Shown here piece after piece: positions 54,974-64,000 of a DNA stretch of 64,000 nt. Origin of the DNA: Corythucha ciliata (Eukaryota; Arthropoda; Insecta; Hemiptera; Tingidae); the NCBI GenBank assembly GCA_038030265.1, contig CM075938.1, positions 16,779,009 through 16,843,008 of the forward strand, in the 5' to 3' direction. The notes beneath the pieces are model-generated. The model saw nothing but the letters and a program-made list of their open reading frames with translations, was not told the origin of the DNA and did no database searches. Within the stretch, counting starts at the first letter, position 1. The number at the start of each line of letters is the position of its first letter. A program made the position numbers and the translations under genes.

Positions 54974-57030
54974 ATTCTAAAACAAAATGTCATGAAATCC
55001 GTTGATTTCTATAACGAAGTCCAGTCCCTGTCGAAGCTTTTGAATAAATTATCATAATTTTTTCGTATTGTGCGTGTTTTATTTATCATCATCGCAAAAT
55101 ATTTTGATTTTAAATGTTAATAACCTCAAAACCACAGTGACATTTCACCGTTAACAAGAAACAGAAGGGGCTTTACTTGGCTCGAATACGTAATTGGTCT
55201 GAGCTCACGTTATTTCAAAAAGCGAGAAGGTGGAGGGAAATAAATTTCATCTGAGCGAACGCTGGAAATTATTAAAATAAATACCGAAAAACGCGATAAA
55301 GTGAAGTGGAAAAAAAAGTATTCCATAAACAAAAATTGTTTCTATTTTGAGATTGCTACTGTGATGACCCCATTACCTCCAAAATGCAATTTTCCCAAAT
55401 TACCGCGTAAATGTTTTGTTTTTTATCGAGCTCAGCGCGAAGACTTTTTATTTATTTCATTTGTTTTCATAACGGACAGCGACGATTAATTTATTTGAAA
55501 CTGTCACTCGTGACAGATGTAAACTCTCACGTTTCACATTTCACAGGACTGTTGACGGATTACCACGAGGCGGAACTTCGTACATTACCGATTTCGATAG
55601 ATTTTTTTCCCCCCTTCAGAATAATCAATCTTTGGAATCGCTGCCCCCTCCCCAACGCCAATCGTGATCGGAATTTTCGTGGCCCTGTAATAATGAAGAC
55701 TCATTTTTGCCCTTACCACTTTAATGGACGTTGGGAACTGCGTAAATTCTTCCCCCCTCCTCCTACTCCTCCAACTCTCAAACACTGGCTCACAGTCAAG
55801 TGCTTTTGAGCGGAATAATACACCCTGTAGAACGGTCTCCTTAAGTGCACAGAGACATTGGATTCACATTTAAAGAGATCTCTTCCAGTAAAGGACGCTA
55901 CCGTAGGAGTTTTTGAAGCTTAGCCAACTACTATACAGGCGATTATCTACTACAGGTGAGACAGTTTTAGCGAATATTTTTTACTACTCGCCTAGAACTC
56001 ATTATACCTAGCACGAAAAATTGTTAAACAATAGCAATACGGCAACAATCAATCCTATATGGAAAATTATTTGACGAGATATAATTAAAACAGAATAAAC
56101 ATGGTGATTGCGGGAAGGAGGGCTATACAATACAAAATACACATAGCTTTTATTATTCTTTTTTTTACGTATAGAGAGATTCCGCCCAATCCTTTTATCG
56201 AAATCCTCTTTGCAGTTTAGCTCAACTTTTCAAAAAAATGAAAAACAGTTTTTTTTTTTTTTTTTCTTGTGTTACCTATAAATTTTATTCTGCCTACAGC
56301 CGCATAAAACCGGATACTGCAATCTATTTTTTTTATTAATAGCGCGGGCTTTTTGGATCGCTTTTCAAAAGCCTAAAAGCTCTTCAATTTAGTAGAGCCT
56401 CTTCTTTACAAATCCTAATCCTGTCGTTCTTTCTCACTACCTCACTCTCTCTCTCTCTTCTTGTGGAAATGATAATTGTGGGAAGCCCAAAGAGTCAGTA
56501 GAATCACTTCAAGGGTCTGAAGATTCACTTAGCTCGCTGTCCGAGTAAGTTGGAGCTGGTGGAAATTTTGTTTTTCAGTGTATTCAGTGGAAAATTATTG
56601 AGTTTCTCTCGCTTGAAACTTTCCATGAAAAAAGGTATAGAGGCCTCTCACCGTCAGTGGAAGTAAAACATTTTTGTACTCCGAGCTAATTAAAGTGAGG
56701 TAGTAAATTAGCACAAAGAGAAATGCACCTCGCAATAGAGAGAGAGTGAGAGAGGGGATATGAAAGGCACTGTAATGGAACTACACGGAGTGTTTTTTTT
56801 TTTTTCAACCCACAGAGGTCTCATTGAAATAGGCTTGTTTCGCGGGACGAAACTACTTTGGCAGTAAAACCTTAAAGTTGAACAGAAAAGTTCTTTTGAG
56901 TTGTATATTTATTTCCCTCTCCATCTGTGAAACAGAACATGTTAGTAATAATCAAATTCTTGGGCTGCTTCTCGGGTGAGTCCTTTGAGGCTGGGACGAA
57001 AATGCTTGACAAAACTGATTGTATCGTGTA
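54974..57030. other. centre of palindrome, no recognised gene
   Basis: Sequence between the plus-oriented and minus-oriented units. Frames 55301-55489, 55411-55809 and 55585-55785 overlap in opposite directions without motifs. T-runs occur at 56251-56265 and 56800-56812. Confidence 0.4.
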
Positions 57031-57690
57031 GCTTCACGTCTCAAAACTTAAGGAAAAACGCTAATTCACGGCTAAAATTGAGATAAAGAGCATAATAACG
57101 GCTAAAATTAAAATAAAAACGCTTTGCGATTAAAATCGCAATAAAGAGGTAATTCTCGGCTAAAATTGAGAACAACCGCTTCAGCTTCAATTTATTAGGA
57201 AAAAACGCCGGTCCGTGTGTGGAATTGATTGGGGGGGGGGGGTCACTAATTTTGGGGTTTCTCGATGCAATTCTAAGAACACATTGAGAAAAATAGTGTA
57301 TTCAATGTTTACGGAGGCTCTTTTACGGCTAAAATGTAGAAAAAAACGCTTTATGTGCTGTTGTTGGGGCAAGCCCGCTGCAAAAATGGAGCAAAATCGC
57401 GCTTGTTTTCAGCTTATTGTTAGCTTGACAAAATAGTATAGTTGCAGCAAGATTTAAGGTATGAATAAGCGCTTATTCTCACTGAGAAGGGCCTTATTCG
57501 CAGCTAAAATTGAAAGTAAGCACTCGTTGCTGAAATTTAAAAATAAAATCTCCAATTCGTGGTTTATCGATTCAATTTTATGACTGAAATTGAGAAAATC
57601 TCCAATTTTGAGGCTAAAATCAAGAAAAAACGCCAATTCACAGGTAAAATGGATGAAAAAATGGGCATACACAGTTAAATTTGAGCTGTC
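57030..57690 (+). repeat. degenerate repeat field, family B
   Basis: Units GGCTAAAATTGAGATAAAG, AACGCTAATTCACGGC and CCAATTCACAGG, as at 46960-48500, with a poly-G run at 57230-57241. Confidence 0.75.
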
Positions 57691-57739
57691 CATGCGGCAC
57701 GAGTAAGTGGACCGGTTGATTCCCATTTTAGCAAACTTA

Positions 57740-58032
57740 GGCCCATTTTCACCAAAAAAATTGATCTTGTTTAAAGTTGATGGTGATTAGTTGCAAATAG
57801 TGACCCATTTGAATTCTGATATAAGCGTTTACATTGTAATCGCGATTAGTTGTTGATCTTGATTTAAGAAGTCGGGCCTTAGACCCGATTTCACCAACTT
57901 CTTAAACCAAGATCAACAACTAATCACGATTTTACAATGTAAGTACTATTAATCAGAATTCTTATGGGTCGCTACTGGCAACTAATCACGATCAACTTTA
58001 AACGACATCAATTTTGTTGGTGAAAATGGACC
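57740..58032. mobile_element. two Harbinger-like MITEs, head to head at TTA sites
   Basis: Copy 2 spans 57740-57878 (inverted) and copy 3 spans 57882-58032. The pattern is TTA, element, TTA, element, TTA (57737-57739, 57879-57881, 58033-58035). Ends read GGCCCATTTTCACC and GGGCC or GACC. TTA triplets are the classic PIF/Harbinger duplication. One copy evidently inserted at the TTA flanking the other. Both match the copy at 42228-42375. Confidence 0.88.
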
Positions 58033-58465
58033 TTAGTCACGAAGTTTTATTTCGAGCCAATGTCGTAATATGAATGAATTCTCTTTCGCATTTCTTGTAG
58101 CCACCGTACAATTTTCCCTTTTCAATTATGTTTAAGGTTATTATGATAAATACAATTTGGTATAAAAATGAAAAGCATCATACAAAAAAAATTGTTGTTA
58201 CAAAAATTTGCCGTCCGTTAGGCAGAATATTTGACCTTCAGCCACTTTCTGAATCTGAAAGGAAATTCGGCAAATTGGCGTGTGTGCAATATCTATAAAT
58301 ACAAAAATAAGAAAAAAGAAAACGTTCGAATTAGCTATACAGCGTACCAAAACGAGGTCATTCGCCGGGCAGTAACAACCTAAACAGACTGAGATCTTCC
58401 TTTTGGCACAGATGAACAGATTTAGAAGCGAAAACAAGCAATAATTTAAAAAATTATTAACATCT

Positions 58466-58539
58466 AGGCACCGGCGAGATTCGAACTCACGATCTCCTGT
58501 TTACTAGACAGGCGCTTTAACCAACTAAGCCACGGCGCC
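58466..58539 (-). tRNA. tRNA-Thr (AGT), copy 4
   Basis: Exact reverse complement of copy 1. It has a six-T terminator on the minus strand near 58448-58453, shorter than in the other copies. The unit is complete from about 58200 to 58860. Confidence 0.97.
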
Positions 58540-58679
58540 AGATACCAGCTGTACGTAATTAGACACCACACCGGTAAACCAATTAACCGCGAAATGTGCT
58601 AATTGGTGCTATTACTAGCAAGTGGCCCACCACGTGAAAGCGAATGCTAGCATTCAGAGGATAGAATCTACGTTGGTAC

Positions 58680-60596
58680 AACAGTACAACGGTGATGAAC
58701 AACTGTTCATCAACGGTTTTTGACGGTGAAGGTGAACGTTTTTTGTTTACAATGAGCGTGAAAACTACCTGGACGCTAAACGGTGACTAAATCGTAAATA
58801 TTACTGTCCGAACACGACTGTATTCTGATGTTAAAAGAAAATACTACCAAATAGTTGGAACTGCGAGGAATAAAAACGTTCGTCAACACCGTCGCGATGT
58901 AATCGGTGCCGCTTTCTGTTCACCGTAATCTAGGCAACTATGGCTTGTTTTAAGAGAGACATTTTCTACCTTAATATTACGGCATCGCTTTTCTAGAAGA
59001 ACAAACCTTTAGTCAGAATGTTTCCCTTGTAGCCACTTACTGAATCCATCAGATCTGAGGGGAAATTCGGCAAATTGGCGTGTGTGCAATATCTATGAAA
59101 ACATAAATAAGAAGGAATCAAAAAGAAAACGCACGATTTAGCTATGCAATGTACCAAACGAAGTCATTCGCCGGGCAGTAACGACCTAACCAGCCTGAGA
59201 GATTCCTTTTGGCACAGAGGAACTGAATTTGAAGCGAAAACAAGCAAGAATTTTAAAAAAATTATTATCAACTAGGCACCGGCGAGATTCGAACTCACGA
59301 TCTCCTGTTTACTAGACAGGCGCTTTAACCAACTAAGCCACGGCGCCAGATGCCAGGTGTTCATAACTAGACGCCACACCGGGAAACCAATTAGCCACAA
59401 TGTGCTAATTGGTGCTATATTAGCAAATGGCCAACCACGTGAAAGCGAATGCCAGCAATCGTAGATTAGAATCTACGTTGGTATAACTGTACAAGAATGT
59501 TTCAAAAATAGTTGAGGTACACGGTGACCAGAGAGACCCTTCTTTAGTAAGGACTACGGGCAGAACATAAAATGAAATACACTTTTTCGAAGGTATCTAG
59601 CCTTGAATTATGCACTTTTCCATCTTTGAGCTACAAACTTGCCTCTAGGCAGCTGCCTTAAGTAACCACAGATTGGCGTTGACTCAATTTTAGCGACGAA
59701 TTAGGGATTTTTCTCAGTTTTATTGGAAGTTTAGCGCCTTCCGTCCATTTTTGTCTCACATTATTTCTCAATACCTTGAATTACCGCGTTTCCTCAATTT
59801 GAGCCTTGGATTTTATCGAATTAGTCCATAATTTATAGTTTTTCTCAATTTCAGCTGTGAATGAGAGCTTTATCTCAACTCACGCCGGAAAATTAACAAT
59901 TTTTTTTCTGTTTATTCCAGGAATAAGTGGGTTTTATCAAATGTATCTGCGAATCAGCGGGTTTTCTCAATTTTAGCAGCACACCAGCGTCTTCTCTAAA
60001 TTTAAGTTTCGAATTAAGCTTTTTGTAAATTCCAGGGGCGAGTTATTTAGCTATTTTAACAGACAATTGACCACTTTCACGAATTCATGGTTTTTCTCCA
60101 ATCGAACCTTGAATTAGGGTTTTTGTTTGTATTTGTTTAAAAAGCGAATGTGCGTTTTATTGTCAGCTTTAGCCGTTAATTAACTAACACAAAGCACCTT
60201 ATCTCAATTTCAGTCAAAAATTATAGCATTTTCTCAATTTTAACTGTGAATTGACGTTTTTATTCACATTTTAGCCATACATATTAATTACGCGGATTAG
60301 CATAAGATTTTTCTAAATTTCAGAAGCGGATTGTTTTGTTAATTTCAGCCGTCAATTATCTCGTTTCTTCTATTTTAACCGCGAATTAGCAGATTTTCTC
60401 AAATTTTAGCTGGGAACAATCGCTTTTTGCAAACTTTAGTCGTGCAGCTTTCCCCCATTTTTCTTGTGAATTAGCGCTTTATCTCAATTTTAAGCAGAAT
60501 TAGCGAGTTTTTATTTATTTTGTTTTATCCGCAAGACAGCGAATTTTCTCTTGGATGTATTCGTGAATTAGCTTTCTTCTCTCTCTCTTCAATTAA
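58680..60596 (-). repeat. palindrome right arm (tRNA-Thr locus)
   Basis: Inverted counterpart of 47541-49810. It carries the tRNA units 4 and 5 in undisturbed tandem, 808 bp apart, which shows the original array period. The inverted family B field 59690-60596 is the outer end of the arm. Confidence 0.85.
59274..59347 (-). tRNA. tRNA-Thr (AGT), copy 5
   Basis: Exact reverse complement of copy 1, with a T-run terminator on the minus strand near 59253-59260. This copy is the palindrome partner of copy 1 and lacks the hAT MITE, so it shows the empty site. Confidence 0.97.
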
Positions 60597-60609
60597 ATTA
60601 CGTCTCTTC

Positions 60610-61370
60610 GAGCTAGTACTCCGTGAAATAACAACTTCCGGGTGTAAATATTCGTATAGGTCAGTTAGTTTCAGTTAGTTTCACAGGTCATAGAGTTTCA
60701 GGTTCAATTTATGATTCGCGAAATTGTTAGTTTGTGGTATTTATTTTCGCGATATCAAAAGTTTCTGTTCTATACATTTGCGAAATAGCAATGTATAGAA
60801 TATATTGGTTTTTTTTTGTTTTTTTTCTATTGGGCGCAGACCACAGACGACGGGCAAGCCAGTCCCGACTGCACCCGACGAACGACCGCAATTGCAACAT
60901 GTAGTGATAAAAACAAAAAAGTTCGGGAATGCAACTAGAAGGGAAATTTCCAGGCTCAGTATTCACAGAATTAACAGTTTCGGGTTTTAATTCAAGCAAA
61001 ATTACAAGTTTCGGGGCCTTTTTTTAGGTGGCAGAACCAATAGCTATGTGGCCTGCGCCAAAAGCGCCTAAAAGTCTGAAGAATACCTAGGAAATTTGGA
61101 GTTTCCTGTCTGAATATCCGTGGCATTGCAACTTTCGCGTCTTTATTTAGGCGACATTTTGATTATTTTATTTTATTTTATTTTTTTCGTACTAGTGGCT
61201 GCGGACCCCGGTCCATCCGGCCCCAAGATCACCCCATGATTGATGAATAGCAATAGCCGCAAAATCACGGAATTCGGAGTTACATTCCAGTGAATTCGCA
61301 AGTTGGGGGGCTAAATATTCGCGAAATTAAAAGTTTACCATTGTTTTTCGTGGGACTGGATAGTTCATAC
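60610..61370 (+). repeat. degenerate repeat field, family A
   Basis: Words such as CGCGAAATTGTTAGTTT, AATATTCGCGAAATTAAAAG and CAAGTTTCGGGGCC recur, as at 4290-5470. Confidence 0.6.
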
Positions 61371-62639
61371 ATCTTTACCTACGTAGAGATTTTTTTTTTT
61401 TTTTTTTTCAACCACCTCAAGCCCAGGGTCCTTCTTTCCAAGTGAAAAAATCTGGTCACGGTACGTATGCATAAATGAGGATTCTGCTGATGCAGGCGTG
61501 CCAGGGGAATGAGTGACTTTCTTAGTTTCCTCGAACTAACCAACCGCAAATGTGATAAAACTACAGACCCCACCGACAAACCTCTAAGACTCACTCAACT
61601 AACCGAAGGATCCCAACCAGAAAAGTGCCATCTCCAAATTTCTTGCATCAGTAAAAGTAATATCCATATACAGATGCATGCTCCGTGTTCTTCCAGAAAG
61701 CGTCCACCTACATTTTTTTTTTTTCTTTCTTTCTTTTTTTCCATGTCAAAGGATTACCAACTAGATCTACATATAGGGTTCCATTTTCTCTTGGCTAAAC
61801 TGAAATTATTACGAAAAAATCGATGGACGATAGGGGGATATTAAAATATGAGAAAGATGGAAAATGGAACAACAATGGACTTTTACATCAAAGACCCCGG
61901 CTGGCTATAAAAAGCCGGTTAAAAGGAACTGTAGGACGATCAAAGCGACAAAAGGGATCTTTTCATACTTTATTTACTCCACTCTTTTAACCATAAAGTG
62001 ATCTTAAGTGAACATTCAGAGAGAAAGTATACAAGGTGCGGTACGACCCGCACCGCGGACAATTATTGTGCATTGAACAGATGTGTGAATGCGAGTCGCG
62101 ACGGAGGTTCGGTGTTACAGAGAATAAGACCTTTATCGTGATCCACGCATGAGGTTCTTAAGAGTTAGGGCGGAATCCGTACAACAAGTGTGCAAGTTAG
62201 ACAATTCAGAAATAAATGTGAAAGAGCAGATGTTTGACAGTTCCCCAAGGTTTATACATATATGGGGCGAAAAAACACTCAGTTTACTGTCAACTATAGC
62301 CCAGTTCAATTTGGATGGGAAACCCAACACGCTGCTTTTGGGCCGATTCAGTTTTGAAGTGAAATCGTTGGATTCCTCTGACCAAGCTCTCCAAGTATCG
62401 GTTCAGAGTGAAATTTAAGGGCCAATTTACGCACGAGCGAAGGCTTTATTTACAGTTGACGGGAAAGGGAAGTAAAAAAAAATATTCCTCGAGTAATCGA
62501 GTATGAATCCGAGCATGAATTTTAGCTCCGAGAGATAAAATCGGAGTTATGAATTTATCACGAACATTGTCTTACGTTAATTAATTGAATTATAGTTACC
62601 ACCAGCAAAAATGATTTTAGAAAAAGCAGCGTTAGTGAC
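61371..62639. other. no recognised gene
   Basis: T-runs at 61390-61408 and 61710-61740. Frames 61509-61844 (plus, 111 aa) and 62149-62418 (plus, 89 aa) carry no motif. Confidence 0.4.
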
Positions 62640-63870
62640 AATACGCATATTGTGGCATGAAATAGCAAAAATCCATTAAATTTGGGCCTCTAGGATCGAC
62701 ATTTTATTATAGAAGTGCCAACATCCCTGTCGAAGTTGTAGTTTGAAAATCCACACAATTCCCTAAATCACGAAATTTGTTTTTAGAACGAGCCCAATTA
62801 GTTTTTCAAAATAACTAAAATGATACCTAGAGCTGAAGCGAAGAGATTTGGTTTTTCATACAGCATGAGACCCTAAAAGTTTGGGTCATAGGAGCAAATC
62901 ACAGAAATTTGGTATTCAAAGAGCGAATGTCTACAAAATCAGGGTTTGAAACAGACAAACCGCTTTAGTTTAGATTTTGCAAGAGCCAAAATCCCTCAAA
63001 TTTGGAACTGAACGAGCCGAATTCACTCAATTTCGCTTCGAAAGAACGAATTGACCAATTTAGCTGGTTTTGCACCGTTCGAAACGAATTCCTTGAAATT
63101 GACTCTTCCAAAAACGAACTTTCGAGTGTTCAGCTCTTCAAAAGCGGAAAATTCATGAGTAAGGTTCTTTAAAAAAAAAAAATCCAGGGGGAAACCTGAA
63201 TATTCAAAGACTTTGCCCTACCAAAATCGAAATTTCGTGGCTTTGGCTCCTTGAAATGACATTTTCACAAATTTAGGTCATCACAACCCGATTTCGTTGC
63301 TCCATCAAAACCCCCGATATTCTTGTTGGCTTCATAAAACCAGATTTCTTTGGGTTTGGCTCCTCAAAAACGAAATTTCGTGGATTTTTTATTGAAATCT
63401 TTGATTTTGTAAGTTCATCTCTTTAAAAATTAATTTCGCGAATTTGACTCCTTCAAAAAATAATTTACCCGGGTTTGGCTCCTCCATCTACCGACTGATT
63501 TGCTTCGAAAAGCGACAGACCTAGCGTATAATAGCATGGCCTCCCTCAAAAACAAACTTCACAAATTCTCGTTTATATGATTAGCTTCTTTAAATACCCC
63601 TGATTATGCGGGTCTTGCTCTTCAAGAAACAAAATGCCACATGGTTGTGGGGTGGACCTCAAAAAAGCGAATTCCAGGCTTAAACAGGCCAACTTAGAGG
63701 GTTAGGCACCTTCAAAAACTAATAGCGCGGATTTGTCTGCTCTAAAAATGAAATTTAGTCAGTTCAGGTCTTCCGACCGCCAAGGCTCTTTGAATAACAA
63801 TTTCGTGGGTTAGGCAAATTTTAAGAGACATTTCACAGCTTTGGCTCTTACATAAACGAAATGTCGTACA
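62640..63870. repeat. degenerate repeat field, family C, switching orientation
   Basis: 62640-63010 reads in the plus sense (CACGAAATTTG, GAAATTTGGTATTCAAAGAG). From about 63010 onward units read inverted (CGAAATTTCGTGG, TTTGGCTCCTTGAAATGAC). The switch point is near 63010-63060. Confidence 0.75.
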
Positions 63871-64000
63871 CTCTAAGAAATCCTAGAATAGCGTCTCCGG
63901 TTACAATTAAAAATCCGGTTGGATTGAACAAATTGTGAGGGAAAATGAACGGATAGTAATTCATCTCACCGGATCATTAAGTATTCCAACATGATATCAA
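63870..64000. other. possible left end of another element
   Basis: ACACTCTAAGAAATCC at 63869-63884 ends the repeat field abruptly. Similar CACTCTAAGAAA ends are known from DNA elements, but the partner would lie outside the window. Confidence 0.25.

Overview
This window looks like a gene-poor, repeat-dominated stretch of an animal nuclear genome, most likely an arthropod. The basis is indirect: an R1-clade-like LINE, a Ty3/gypsy gag-pol of the kind widespread in arthropods, hAT, piggyBac-like and Harbinger-like DNA elements, eukaryotic tRNA genes with Pol III terminators, and no bacterial-style operons. I could not recognise a single host protein-coding gene. Almost every open reading frame is either a decayed transposon piece or an accidental frame through repeats. 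The only genes likely to be functional are five identical tRNA-Thr(AGT) copies.

Layout. 1-1434 is the 5' half of a decayed gypsy element on the minus strand, running off the left edge. About 4.3-5.5 kb is a degenerate repeat field. 5.5-9.1 kb is a nest of repeats holding a LINE 3' end, a large Penelope-like inverted repeat with a hammerhead-like core, and two short-repeat families. 13.5-15.4 kb is a GC-rich R1-like LINE flanked by 33-bp direct repeats. 21.58-24.08 kb is a complete hAT-type element with an exact 8-bp target duplication. 25.46-26.25 kb is an element with 87-bp terminal inverted repeats holding a piggyBac-like fragment. 28.87-29.99 kb is a roughly 297-bp satellite of about 3.8 copies. 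33.58-36.91 kb is a second hAT element, itself invaded by a LINE that was in turn invaded by a 139-bp MITE. 42.2-44.1 kb holds several MITEs and fold-backs.

47.5-60.6 kb is the most structured part. It is a large palindrome whose arms carry tandem ~800-bp tRNA-Thr units, three in plus and two in minus orientation. Because the units are paralogous copies of each other, each intact unit acts as an empty site and shows what was inserted in the others: a 317-bp hAT MITE, a ~1.25-kb composite fold-back, and a 2.74-kb TA-flanked element of unknown type with its own terminal inverted repeats.

A feature running through the whole window is at least five families of very diverged, roughly 20-40 bp tandem-like repeats, labelled A-E below. 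They fill many kilobases between the mobile elements and explain many of the apparent reading frames.
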